64,000 nt of DNA from Myxococcales bacterium (lineage in GTDB: Bacteria > Myxococcota_A > Polyangia > Nannocystales > Nannocystaceae). Shown piece by piece: positions 46,693 to 55,119 of the stretch; within the stretch, counting starts at the first letter, position 1; each line of letters starts with the position of its first letter. Both the position numbers and the translations under genes were made by a program. The stretch is from positions 310,001 to 374,000 of the forward strand of contig JACKDV010000001.1 of assembly GCA_020633315.1 (NCBI GenBank), written 5' to 3'. Below the pieces are notes generated by a model. The model saw only the letters and a list, made by a program, of their open reading frames with translations, did no database searches and had not been told where the DNA came from.

Positions 46693-47385
46693 ATGAGCGA
46701 AGGTCAGGATGGCGGCTGGCGGGTGGTGGAGGCCAGCTTCGTGACCAGCGCCCCGTCGGTGGAAGGCTGCCCCCCGGCGGATCGGCCCGAGGTGGCCTTT
46801 GCCGGGCGATCCAACGTGGGCAAGTCGAGCCTGCTCAACGCGCTGGCGGGCCGCAAGGGCCTGGCCCGGGTCAGCCGCACGCCGGGGCGCACCCGGCTGC
46901 TCAACGTCTTCGACCTCGAGCTGCGGGGGCCCGGCGATGCGGTGGTCTCGCTGCGCTGCGTGGATCTGCCCGGCTACGGCTTCGCGGCCGCGCGGGCCGA
47001 GGTGCGACGGGGCTTCGGGCCCATGATCGACGGCTACCTCGCCGAGCGCTCGTCGCTGCGGGCCCTGGTGCTGCTGGTCGACAGCCGGCGTGGCAAGCTG
47101 GGCGAGCTCGATCGGGCCCTGCTCGAGCTGGCCACCGAGCACGGGCGCCCCAGCCTGCTGGTGGCCACCAAGGCCGACAAGCTCGGCGCCTCCAAGCGCG
47201 GCCTGGTGCGACGCCAGCTCGCGGCCTCGGTGGGCGCCAAGCCGCGCGACGTGCTGCTGACCAGCGCCAGCTCGGGCCTGGGCCTGTGGGGCCCCGACAG
47301 CCTCGCTGCCGATCTGGCCGCGCTGGCTCTCGAGCCGCCGCTCGAGCCCGAGCCCGAGGCCGAGCTCGAGTCGGAGGATCCATGA
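46693..47385 (+). CDS. engB: ribosome-biogenesis GTPase EngB (YsxC/YihA)
   Basis: 230 residues. G1 GRSNVGKSS at 38-46, G2 region RVSRTPGRTRLLNVF, G3 DLPGYGFA, G4 TKADKL and G5-like TSASS are all present. EngB binds the large ribosomal subunit precursor and is essential in most bacteria. The last 15 residues are an acidic Glu/Pro tail. Its stop overlaps the rimI start (ATGA), giving a two-gene unit. Confidence 0.93.
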   Translation: MSEGQDGGWRVVEASFVTSAPSVEGCPPADRPEVAFAGRSNVGKSSLLNALAGRKGLARVSRTPGRTRLLNVFDLELRGPGDAVVSLRCVDLPGYGFAAARAEVRRGFGPMIDGYLAERSSLRALVLLVDSRRGKLGELDRALLELATEHGRPSLLVATKADKLGASKRGLVRRQLAASVGAKPRDVLLTSASSGLGLWGPDSLAADLAALALEPPLEPEPEAELESEDP

Positions 47386-47846
47386 GCGAGGGGGTCCGGC
47401 GGCGCGCCACCGCGGCCGACCTCGCGCCCATCACTGCCCTCGACGCCCGCTGCTTCGGCAATCCCTGGTCCGAGGAGATCTATCGCCAGGAGCTCGAGCG
47501 CTCGCTGTCCCGCCTGACGGTGCTCGAGGCGGATGGCCGCATCGTGGGGCTGAGCTGCACCTGGGTGGTGGGCGACGAGGCCCACCTGCTGCGCATCGCC
47601 ACCGTGCCCGAGCTTCGTCGGCGCGGCCTCGGTCGCGAGCTGCTGCGCGCCGCCATCGATGACGCGATCGCGGCCGGCTGCGCCATCATGCTGCTCGAGG
47701 TCGCCGCGGCCAACGAGCCGGCGCGTGCCCTCTACGAGGCCTTCGGCTTCGAGGAGCTCGCCCGCCGCAAGGGCTACTACAAGCGACCCCCCGACGACGC
47801 CGTGGTGATGCAGCGGCGGCTCCGTGCACGCGACATGCCCGCGTGA
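47382..47846 (+). CDS. rimI: ribosomal-protein-alanine N-acetyltransferase RimI-like
   Basis: 154 residues, the expected size. NPWSEEIYRQEL near the start is the RimI/TsaB-neighbour signature, LLRIATVPELRRRGLGRELLRAAI is the acetyl-CoA site, and MLLEVAAANEPARALYEAFGFEELARRKGYYKRPPDDAVVM is the C-terminal substrate side. It acetylates the N-terminus of ribosomal protein S18 in E. coli. Coupled to engB by a 4-bp overlap. Confidence 0.88.
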   Translation: MSEGVRRRATAADLAPITALDARCFGNPWSEEIYRQELERSLSRLTVLEADGRIVGLSCTWVVGDEAHLLRIATVPELRRRGLGRELLRAAIDDAIAAGCAIMLLEVAAANEPARALYEAFGFEELARRKGYYKRPPDDAVVMQRRLRARDMPA

Positions 47847-48037
47847 CCGGAAGCGCGGCCTCCGAACGGAGCGCGCGAGGAGATCGCAATCGACCACGCG
47901 CCCGCGTGCGTTCGCGGCTCGTACGCCCGCGGCTTCCTCGCATTGCTCGCGCGGCGGCCGTCGTCGCGTTCGGGCGGGTCGATCCGGACATTGCGTGCAG
48001 GTGGGGGGAGGTGGTGGACGAGCGCCGGGAGCTGTCC

Positions 48038-48043
48038 TATCAA
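48038..48043 (+). promoter_or_regulatory. -10-like TATCAA, 8 nt before pyrK GTG
   Basis: TATCAA, 8-nt gap, GTG 48052; last base deviates from T. No PyrR-type attenuator was recognised in the 205-bp gap upstream. Confidence 0.3.
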
Positions 48044-48051
48044 CGCCGCCC

Positions 48052-48873
48052 GTGGCGACCTCGCCCTCGCAGTTTCGGGCCCGGGTGGTGGACAACCGGC
48101 CCCTGCACGGCGGCTACTTCGTCCTGACCCTGCAGGGCCCCATGGCGCCGAGGCCCCTGGACGGCGTGATCCCGGGCCAATTCGTGATGCTACGGGGCGA
48201 TTGGGGCCGCGACCTCATCAACCCCCGGGCGTTCTCGGTGCTCGACGCCAGCGACGACGGGCGCTTCAGCGTGCTGCTCAAGGCCTACGGTCGCGGCACC
48301 ACGAGGCTGTGCCACGCGCCCGAGGACGAGATGCTGACCGTCACCGGCCCGCTGGGACGCGGCACCTTCGACGCGCCCACGGTCGACGGCCCCACCCAGC
48401 TGCTGGTGGCTGGCGGCGTGGGCCTACCTCCGCTGCACCTGCAGGCTCGTCGCGCCGCCGCGGCCGGCCTGGCCTCGCGGGTCGAGCTGCTCTACGGCGG
48501 TCGCGATGCCGACGACCTGGTGCTGCTGTCGGACCTCGACGCGTGGGGCATCGCCGTGCACCTGGCCACCGAGGACGGCAGCCGCGGCGATCGGGGCTTC
48601 GTCACCGTGCCGCTGTCGCGCCGCATCGAGCGGGCGCAGGCGCGCGGCGAGGCGGTCTGCATCCTCTCGTGCGGGCCCACGCCCATGCTCCGCGCCGTGC
48701 GGGCCCTGGGCCTCGCGCAGGGAGTCCCCACCGCGCTGTGCCTCGAGGAGGAGATGGCCTGCGGCTTCGGGGTGTGCCTGGGCTGCGCGGTGCCGGTGTA
48801 CGGCCCCAAGCCCTACGCCTACTGCTGCACCGACGGCCCCGTCTTCGACGCCCGGGAGGTGCGCTGGTCATGA
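48052..48873 (+). CDS. pyrK: dihydroorotate dehydrogenase B electron-transfer subunit PyrK
   Basis: 273 residues. An FAD-binding barrel (PGQFVMLRG, DLINPRAFSV) is followed by an NAD-binding domain (LLVAGGVGLPPLHLQARR, SCGPTPMLRAVRAL). A C-terminal 2Fe-2S cluster site CLEEEMACGFGVCLGCAVPV...YCCTDGPVF has the four expected cysteines. PyrK lets the class 1B PyrD use NAD+ as acceptor in pyrimidine synthesis. GTG 48052 gives the correct family start; longer frames upstream are not conserved. Stop overlaps the pyrD start by ATGA. Confidence 0.92.
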   Translation: MATSPSQFRARVVDNRPLHGGYFVLTLQGPMAPRPLDGVIPGQFVMLRGDWGRDLINPRAFSVLDASDDGRFSVLLKAYGRGTTRLCHAPEDEMLTVTGPLGRGTFDAPTVDGPTQLLVAGGVGLPPLHLQARRAAAAGLASRVELLYGGRDADDLVLLSDLDAWGIAVHLATEDGSRGDRGFVTVPLSRRIERAQARGEAVCILSCGPTPMLRAVRALGLAQGVPTALCLEEEMACGFGVCLGCAVPVYGPKPYAYCCTDGPVFDAREVRWS

Positions 48874-49886
48874 CCGCCGCCCCGCGTCCCGCCGCCTCGC
48901 TGCCCCTCGGCGGGGTCGATCTGAGCTGCCGCTTCGGCCCGCTCACCCTGCCGCACCCGGTGATGACCGCCTCGGGCTGCTTCGCCTACGGCCAGAAGTT
49001 CGCCCCGTTCATGGACCTGCGGCAGCTCGCGGGCCTGAGCACCAAGGGCATCTCGCCGCGCCCGCGCCCGGGCAACCCGCTGCCGCGCATCTGCGAGACC
49101 GCGGCGGGCATGCTCAACTCCATCGGCCTCGAGAACGTGGGGGCCGAGGCCTTCCTGAGCGAGAAGCTGCCCTTCCTCGCCGACCTGGGCGTGAGCGTGT
49201 GGGTCAACTTCTTCGGCGAGGACGCCGACGAGTACGTGCAGTGTGCCCGCATGCTCGACGCCGGCCACCAGCGCGGCATCGACGTGCTCGAGATGAACAT
49301 CTCCTGCCCCAACATCAAGAAGGGTGGGATCGAGTTCGGCACCGTGCCCGAGGTGGCCCACGCGCTCACCAAGCGCTGCGTGGAGGCCACCCGCATCCCC
49401 ATCGTGGTCAAGCTCAGCCCCAACGCCGCCGACCTGCCCGCCATGGCCCAGGCGGTGGCCGACGCGGGGGCGATGGGCGTCTCGCTCATCAACACCATCA
49501 CCGGCATGGCCATCGACGTGCGCACCCGTCGGCCGCGGCTGGCCACCACCTACGGCGGGCTCTCGGGCGCCGCCATCAAGCCGATCGCCCTGCGGATGAT
49601 CCACCAGGTCCACCGCGCCGTGCCCGAGCTGCCCATCTGCGGCATGGGGGGCGTCGGCTCCGGCGAGGACGCGCTCGAGCTCCTCATGGCGGGGGCCAGC
49701 TGCGTGCAGGTGGGCACCGCCAACTTCGCCCGCCCCGGCGGCGCGCTCGAGATCCGCGACGAGCTGCGGGCGCTGATGGCCGAGCTGGGCATCGCCCGCG
49801 TGGCCGAGGTGATCGGCTGCGTGGAGCCGCTGCCCCCCGAGCCCGCGTGGGCCCCCGCGCCCCCGGACGCCGAGGCATCCCGCTAG
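48870..49886 (+). CDS. pyrD: dihydroorotate dehydrogenase, class 1B catalytic subunit
   Basis: 338 residues. TIM-barrel with FMN-site motifs TASGCFAYGQKF, KGISPRPRPGNPLPRI and the catalytic-loop NISCPNIKKGG with Cys146, the class 1B general base. VVKLSPNAADL, LINTITGMAIDV, GGLSGAAIKPIALRM and GMGGVGSGEDALELLMAGASCVQVGTA complete the barrel. It oxidises dihydroorotate to orotate in the cytosol together with PyrK. The C-terminal 20 residues are a Pro/Ala-rich extension. Four-base overlap with pyrK. Confidence 0.95.
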   Translation: MTAAPRPAASLPLGGVDLSCRFGPLTLPHPVMTASGCFAYGQKFAPFMDLRQLAGLSTKGISPRPRPGNPLPRICETAAGMLNSIGLENVGAEAFLSEKLPFLADLGVSVWVNFFGEDADEYVQCARMLDAGHQRGIDVLEMNISCPNIKKGGIEFGTVPEVAHALTKRCVEATRIPIVVKLSPNAADLPAMAQAVADAGAMGVSLINTITGMAIDVRTRRPRLATTYGGLSGAAIKPIALRMIHQVHRAVPELPICGMGGVGSGEDALELLMAGASCVQVGTANFARPGGALEIRDELRALMAELGIARVAEVIGCVEPLPPEPAWAPAPPDAEASR

Positions 49887-49912
49887 CCGCCTTCGCCTCC
49901 CGCGAGACCACC

Positions 49913-50269
49913 ATGGACGTGTCCACCGAGATGCTCAAGATCGAGGCGATCATCCGCCCCTTCGCCCTCGACGACGTCAAGGAGCGGCTCACCGAGCTGG
50001 GCGTGGGCGGCATGACGGTCTCCGAGGTCCGCGGCTTCGGCCGCACCGGGGGCAAGCGCGAGGTCCATCGCGGCTCGGCCTACGTCATCGACTTCGTCCC
50101 CAAGATCAAGGTGGAGGTGGTCGTGCCCGCCCGCCTGGTCGAGGAGGTCCTGCAGGCGATCCGCGAGGTCGCGGCCTCCGATCGGATCGGAGACGGAAAG
50201 ATCTTCGTCATTCCCGTGCTCGACGCCATCCGCGTGCGGACCGGAGAGCGCGGAGAGTCGGCGCTCTAG
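49913..50269 (+). CDS. glnB: nitrogen regulatory protein P-II
   Basis: 118 residues from ATG 49913; the internal ATG 49931 gives 112 residues and puts the uridylylation-site tyrosine exactly at position 51, so it may be the true start. KIEAIIRPFALDDVKERLTELGVGGMTVSEVRGFGR is the P-II signature, the T-loop reads REVHRGSAYVIDFVPK, and GDGKIFVIPVLDAIRVRTGERG is the nucleotide-binding B/C loop. It senses 2-oxoglutarate and ATP/ADP and controls glutamine synthetase modification. It lies 26 bp after pyrD and 73 bp before glnA, so it is probably co-transcribed with at least glnA. Confidence 0.95.
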   Translation: MDVSTEMLKIEAIIRPFALDDVKERLTELGVGGMTVSEVRGFGRTGGKREVHRGSAYVIDFVPKIKVEVVVPARLVEEVLQAIREVAASDRIGDGKIFVIPVLDAIRVRTGERGESAL

Positions 50270-50342
50270 GGCGCCGAGCGCCGGCCCCGAGGGCGGGCGC
50301 AACCCTTCGCACACGAACCTCGGATAGAGAGGAACACCCACC

Positions 50343-51776
50343 GTGAGCAACGACAACTTCCCGCAAACCACCCACGAGGTCCTGGAGCTGCTCCGCGACC
50401 AGGACGTGCGCATGGTCGACGTCCGCTTCATGGACCTGCTGGGCGCCTGGCAGCACTTCACCGTGCCCTCGCACCAGCTCGACGAGGCCGCCTTCGAGGA
50501 GGGCTTCGCGTTCGACGGCTCCTCGATCCGCGGCTGGCGGGCCATCAACAACTCCGACATGCAGGTGATGCCCGAGGCGAGCACCGCTCGCATCGATCCC
50601 TTCATGGAGGTGCCCACCCTGGTGCTGTGCGGGGACATCCGCGATCCCATCACCGGCCAGGACTACGAGCGCGACCCCCGGACCCTCGCCAAGCGGGCCG
50701 AGACCTACCTGCGCTCCACCGGGCTGGCCGACACCGCCTTCGTCGGGCCCGAGGCCGAGTTCTTCATCTTCGACGACGTTCGCTTCGGCGGCTCGGGCCA
50801 CACCAGCCACTACGCGGTCGACTCGGTCGAGGCCCACTGGAACTCCGGGCGCGAGGAGTTCCCCAACCTCGGCTACAAGGTGCGGGCCAAGGCCGGCTAC
50901 GTGCCGGTGCCCCCCACCGACGCGCTGCACGACCTGCGCACCGAGATGGTGCTCGCGCTCGAGGAGGTCGGCATCACCGTGGAGCGGCAGCACCACGAGG
51001 TCGCCACCGCGGGCCAGGCCGAGATCGACATCCGCTTCGACTCGCTGGTCTCCCAGGCCGACAAGATGTGCTGGTTCAAGTACATCATCAAGAACGTCGC
51101 GCGTCGGGCCGGCCGCACCGTGACCTTCATGCCCAAGCCGCTCTTCGGCGACAACGGCAACGGCATGCACACTCACCTGAGCCTGTGGAAGGACGGCAAG
51201 CCGCTGTTCTCGGGCGACGAGTACGCGGGCATGAGCGAGATGGCCATGAGCTTCATCGCCGGCATCCTCACCCACGCCCCGGCCCTGTGCGCCCTGACCA
51301 ACCCCAGCACTAACAGCTACAAGCGCCTGGTGCCGGGCTACGAGGCGCCGGTCAACCTCGCCTACAGCGGCAGCAATCGCTCGGCCGCCATTCGGATCCC
51401 GGCCGCGGCCCGCTCGCCCAAGGCGGCGCGCATCGAGTTCCGCACCCCGGATCCCTCGGCCAACCCCTACCTGGCCTTCTCGGCCCTGCTGATGGCCGGG
51501 CTCGACGGCATCGAGCGCAAGCTCGACCCGGGCGATCCGCTCGACAAGGACATCTACAGCCTCACCCCCGAGGAGCTCGCCGACGTGCCCTCGGTGCCCG
51601 GGAGCCTCGAGGGATCGCTCGACGCCCTGGAGGCGGATCACGACTTCCTGCTCAAGGGCGACGTGTTCTCCTCCGACATCATCCGGGCCTGGATCGACTG
51701 GAAGCGCAGCAACGAGGTGGGCCAGGTCCGGATGCGGCCCCACCCCCACGAGTTCGAGCTGTACTTCGACTGCTGA
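50343..51776 (+). CDS. glnA: glutamine synthetase type I
   Basis: 477 residues. FVGPEAEFFIFD and GHTSHYAVDSVEAHW... mark the catalytic core. Metal and glutamate sites include HHEVATAGQAEIDIRF, TFMPKPLFGDNGNGMHTHLSLWK and NPSTNSYKRLVPGYEAPVNLAYSGSNRSAAIRIP, and the C-terminal region has RIEFRTPDPSANPYLAFSA. The adenylylation-site Tyr405 is present in KDIYSLTPEE, so activity may be controlled by GlnE-type modification through the P-II protein encoded just upstream. It condenses glutamate and ammonia. GTG start with a GAGAGGAA ribosome binding site. Confidence 0.96.
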   Translation: MSNDNFPQTTHEVLELLRDQDVRMVDVRFMDLLGAWQHFTVPSHQLDEAAFEEGFAFDGSSIRGWRAINNSDMQVMPEASTARIDPFMEVPTLVLCGDIRDPITGQDYERDPRTLAKRAETYLRSTGLADTAFVGPEAEFFIFDDVRFGGSGHTSHYAVDSVEAHWNSGREEFPNLGYKVRAKAGYVPVPPTDALHDLRTEMVLALEEVGITVERQHHEVATAGQAEIDIRFDSLVSQADKMCWFKYIIKNVARRAGRTVTFMPKPLFGDNGNGMHTHLSLWKDGKPLFSGDEYAGMSEMAMSFIAGILTHAPALCALTNPSTNSYKRLVPGYEAPVNLAYSGSNRSAAIRIPAAARSPKAARIEFRTPDPSANPYLAFSALLMAGLDGIERKLDPGDPLDKDIYSLTPEELADVPSVPGSLEGSLDALEADHDFLLKGDVFSSDIIRAWIDWKRSNEVGQVRMRPHPHEFELYFDC

Positions 51777-51879
51777 TCCCCCGAAGGTGGGGCGAAGGCG
51801 GAGCCAGCGGGGCCTCGGCGGCGCTTTGGCGCGGTCGGGGCCCTCATGCCTTGCATGCGGGGCAGGCGCTCGGATAGGC

Positions 51880-51885
51880 TACGCT
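51880..51885 (+). promoter_or_regulatory. -10-like TACGCT, 5 nt before psd ATG
   Basis: TACGCT, 5-nt gap, ATG 51891; an overlapping TAGGCT lies at 51875-51880. Confidence 0.5.
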
Positions 51886-51890
51886 CGCCG

Positions 51891-52784
51891 ATGAGGGACC
51901 GCGGAATTCCCCTGCGCGCCCGTGTTGCGGCGGCCCTCGTCCATGCCACCCCAGACTGGTCGGCGACGGTGGCCAGCCGCCTCATGGGTGCGGCTGCACG
52001 CCTGAGACTTCCATCCTCCGTGGGACGGGCGGCCGTCCAGGCCTACGCGCGCTGGTTCGACGTGAACCTCCGCGACGTGGACCCGCTCGAGCTCGAGGAC
52101 GGCTTCACCAGCTTCGACGAGTTCTTCACCCGTCGCCTGCGCTCGGGGGCGCGCTCGATCGACCCCCGCGCCACGGCCGTGGTGTCGCCCTGCGATGGAG
52201 CGCTGCGCGAGGTGGCCTCGATCGAGGACGGCACCGAGGTGACGGCCAAGGGCCACGCCTTCTCGCTGGGCGAGCTGCTCGCCGACGAGGCGCTCGCGCG
52301 CGAGCTGGTCGGCGGCACCGCGCTCACCATCTACCTGCACCCCCGCGACTACCACCGCGTGCACGCGCCCTGCGATGCGCTGGTGCACCGCGTGGTGCAC
52401 GTGCCCGGGCGCCTGCTGCCGGTCACCGAGGCCTCGGCCGTCCGGGAGCCCCGCCTGTTCGCGCTCAACGAGCGGATGATCCACGTGCTCGAGACCGGCT
52501 ACGGCAAGATGGCCGTGGTGATGGTCGCCGCGTTCGGGGTGGGGCACATGACCTGCAGCTACCAGCGCTTCACCCCGCACCCCCGCGAGCTGCAGGTGCG
52601 CGACTGCGATCCTCCCGCGCGCCTCTCCAAGGGCGACGAGCTGGGCGTGTTCCACCTGGGCAGCACGGTCATCCTGCTGACCGGGCCGGGGCTGCGCTGC
52701 ACCGAGACCGAGCTGCCCCTGCCGGTGCGCCTGGGCCAGTCGCTGCTCGAGGAGGACACCGGGACCGGAGGTCGCCGATCGTGA
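51891..52784 (+). CDS. psd: phosphatidylserine decarboxylase proenzyme
   Basis: 297 residues. TSFDEFFTRRLRSGARSID and SPCDGALREV form the N-terminal part, LHPRDYHRVHAPCDALV carries active-site histidines, and the autocleavage site is FHLGSTVIL with Gly257-Ser258; Ser258 becomes the pyruvoyl group. It makes phosphatidylethanolamine at the inner membrane. The start is ATG 51891, not the upstream ATG at 51846, by the promoter rule. Its TGA overlaps the GTG of the next gene (GTGA), so the two are translationally coupled. pssA is not adjacent. Confidence 0.93.
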   Translation: MRDRGIPLRARVAAALVHATPDWSATVASRLMGAAARLRLPSSVGRAAVQAYARWFDVNLRDVDPLELEDGFTSFDEFFTRRLRSGARSIDPRATAVVSPCDGALREVASIEDGTEVTAKGHAFSLGELLADEALARELVGGTALTIYLHPRDYHRVHAPCDALVHRVVHVPGRLLPVTEASAVREPRLFALNERMIHVLETGYGKMAVVMVAAFGVGHMTCSYQRFTPHPRELQVRDCDPPARLSKGDELGVFHLGSTVILLTGPGLRCTETELPLPVRLGQSLLEEDTGTGGRRS

Positions 52785-54619
52785 GCAGCTGGCGAGTCGG
52801 CCGCGAGCAGTGGGTCGCCTGGATCGACGGGGACGGCCGAGCCTTGGCGGCGGTCGCCACCGGCCCCATCGACGAGCTCGACGCGCAGCTGCTCGGTCGG
52901 CTCGGCCGCCACCCGTTCCCCTCGGGCGACGAGGAGACGATCAGCCGACCAGCCCTCGACGAGGTCGGCAGCTTCGACAGCCGCACCACGATGGTGAAGG
53001 GCGAGCTGGACCTCGTCGACGAGGAGGACCAGACGCGGGTGCGGATGGAGGCCCCCAGCGCTCCGATCCTCGTCGCGGTCGAGCCGGCACCGCCGCGGCT
53101 CGAGGTGGCGCTCGAGAACCCCGGGCGCGGGCTCGAGGTGGCGCTCGAGTCCTCCGATCTCGACGCGCCCACGGTGATCACCGAGGCGCCGCCCGAGGTG
53201 GTGGAGCACACGGTGATCGCCGATGCGCCGCCCGAGTTGGTGGAGCACACCGTGATCGCCGAGGCGCCCGCGCCCGTGCCGGTCGAGGGCGCGTCGCTGC
53301 CGATCGACATCGATGACGAGGAAGAGGACGAGGACGACGGGCTCTACATCCCGGCGCTGACCCGCACCGTGATCAGCCCCGTCCCCACGCCGGCGAGCGA
53401 CGAGGCGCCGCCCGACGAGATGCCGGCGATCTCCGGCGAGACCGTGATCGGGCCACCGCCCTCGCCGATGCCCGCCGACGGTCCGCCGCCTGCGTCCGGC
53501 TTCATCATGAGCGAGCCCGACGAGGCGGCGCGGACCCTCGTGCGCGGTGAGATTCCCTCGCGGGGCGAGGAGCCCGACTACGGCGGCGAGCCGCGGGTGC
53601 CGTCGTCGAAGGTGGTCATCGATCCCTCCGCCAGCGGCGTGCTCGCGGCCGTCTACGACGAGGAGGAGGACGAGGGCGTCGACGAGGAGCCGGACGAGAT
53701 CGACGCCGACGATCTCGTCGAGGAGGCCGATGACGAGATGCTCGTGGAGGCCGGGCGTCCGCCCACGCCTCCGCCCGCTCCGCCGGCGCTCGAGGTCGGG
53801 CCGCCGCCTCCGCCGGTCACCGCCGCCAGCCTCCACTCCACCCTCGCTGCGATTCCTGCCGCGCCGCCCGTCGACGAGGGCTGGCAGGTCGATGCCTTCG
53901 GCGAGCACTATGCGGCGCTGCTGCCCGTGCAGCGGGCGGCGTCGGCCGCCACCGACGTGGAGTTCGTGCTCCGCTGCACCGGCGTGGGCCCGGGCGCGTC
54001 GCTGCTCGACGTGGGCTGCGGCGACGGGGCCCACGCGGCCACCTTCGCCGCCCGCGGCCTGCGGGTCACCGGTCTCGATGCGTCGCCCGTCCAGCTCATG
54101 CGCGCCAGCCAGAACGCGCAGGCCATGGGCGTGGGGGTCGAGCTGGTCTCGGGCGACATGCGGCAGCCCGCGCTCGAGGGGGCGTTCGACGTGGTGGTGT
54201 GCCTCGGCGGCACCGTGGGTCTGTTCGGCGACGCCGACGATCGCCAGGCCCTGCAGCAGATGCGCGATCGCTTGGTCCCCGGCGGCCGGCTCGTCGTGCA
54301 GGTGCTCAACCGCGACTACATCAGCAACCGGCTCCCGGCGCGCTCGTGGTGGCAGGGGCAGGGGTGCCTGGTGCTCGACGAGGCCCAGCTCTACGCGCCC
54401 ACCAGCTCCGTCCACGTGCACCGCACCGTGGTGTTCGAGACCGGCAAGCAGTACGAGCACAACATGGCGCTGCGGGTGTACAGCCTCACGGAGCTCGTCC
54501 ATATGTGCGCGCATGTAGGCCTGCGAGTGCTCGAATTCTCGGGGAGCCGTCACACTCGCGGTCGCTTCTATGGGGCGACCTCCTCGGAGATCTGGATGTT
54601 GGCCCAACGGGTCGACTGA
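52781..54619 (+). CDS. SAM-dependent methyltransferase with long acidic N-terminal region
   Basis: 612 residues. The first 360 are highly acidic and low-complexity, with near repeats of EAPPEVVEHTVIADAPPELVEHTVIAEAP and LEVALE-type units, and look disordered. The last 240 are a class I methyltransferase: LLDVGCGDGAHAATFAARGLRVTGLDAS (SAM motif I and post-I), GDMRQPALEGAFDVVVCLGGTVGLF (motif II region), LVPGGRLVVQVLNRDY and a C-terminal domain ending EIWMLAQ. The substrate is unknown. Because it is coupled to psd, phosphatidylethanolamine N-methylation is possible, but the domain is not closer to PmtA than to other small-molecule methyltransferases. Confidence 0.75.
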   Translation: MSSWRVGREQWVAWIDGDGRALAAVATGPIDELDAQLLGRLGRHPFPSGDEETISRPALDEVGSFDSRTTMVKGELDLVDEEDQTRVRMEAPSAPILVAVEPAPPRLEVALENPGRGLEVALESSDLDAPTVITEAPPEVVEHTVIADAPPELVEHTVIAEAPAPVPVEGASLPIDIDDEEEDEDDGLYIPALTRTVISPVPTPASDEAPPDEMPAISGETVIGPPPSPMPADGPPPASGFIMSEPDEAARTLVRGEIPSRGEEPDYGGEPRVPSSKVVIDPSASGVLAAVYDEEEDEGVDEEPDEIDADDLVEEADDEMLVEAGRPPTPPPAPPALEVGPPPPPVTAASLHSTLAAIPAAPPVDEGWQVDAFGEHYAALLPVQRAASAATDVEFVLRCTGVGPGASLLDVGCGDGAHAATFAARGLRVTGLDASPVQLMRASQNAQAMGVGVELVSGDMRQPALEGAFDVVVCLGGTVGLFGDADDRQALQQMRDRLVPGGRLVVQVLNRDYISNRLPARSWWQGQGCLVLDEAQLYAPTSSVHVHRTVVFETGKQYEHNMALRVYSLTELVHMCAHVGLRVLEFSGSRHTRGRFYGATSSEIWMLAQRVD

Positions 54620-54677
54620 TGGAGTGTTGCGATGATCGCGCTGCTTGACCCGGCAGTGCGAGGATGATGGCCCCAAC

Positions 54678-54697
54678 GGGGAGATCCGCGTCTCCCC
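54678..54697. terminator. hairpin after the methyltransferase gene
   Basis: GGGGAGA-tccgcg-TCTCCCC, perfect 7-bp stem and 6-nt loop, 58 nt past the stop; no U-tract. Confidence 0.5.
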
Positions 54698-55119
54698 TCG
54701 ACGCGCGATCCAGTCTCCAAGCCATGACGTAGATGTCGTGGGTATGACGAGCACGCCGGGGTCGAACGCGACAATTCGTCCCTCGCTTGCGCTCGTGGGT
54801 CGCCGAGCAGGAACGAAATGGGGCACGGAGCACCACCTCGTTGCGCCGCCGATGGCCGATGAAGCCTCTGTGCGGCTCGGGCCATGAAACCTATGACCTC
54901 CCAAGCCGTTCATTTGCTTGGGTGTTGGGTCAGACGCCGGCCGTTCCGGTGTTCAACTTGCAAGGGAATCGAAACGCACGCCGACGACACTGTCACCACG
55001 AGAGACCGGGTGACGTTCCAATCGGGCGGAAACTTTCCAGCCCTCGTGCGTGTTCCCAAGGACCGGGCACGGCGTCCGCGGGTGACCACCCTTCAACCTC
55101 GACGACCTCAAGGATCAGC
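54698..55119 (+). other. intergenic region upstream of the sigma-70 gene
   Basis: No convincing gene; small ORFs on both strands lack coding character. The stretch is lower in GC than its neighbours and holds a GTCACC-acgagagacc-GGGTGAC dyad near 54993-55015 and a CGCCGG/CCGGTG hairpin near 54941. A long leader or regulated promoter for the sigma gene is likely, but no -35/-10 pair can be named with confidence. Confidence 0.4.

Noticed and set aside
54568..54885. Small minus-strand gene upstream of the sigma factor
   Set aside because: Arg/Ser-rich translation without start signals or domain; overlaps the preceding gene.
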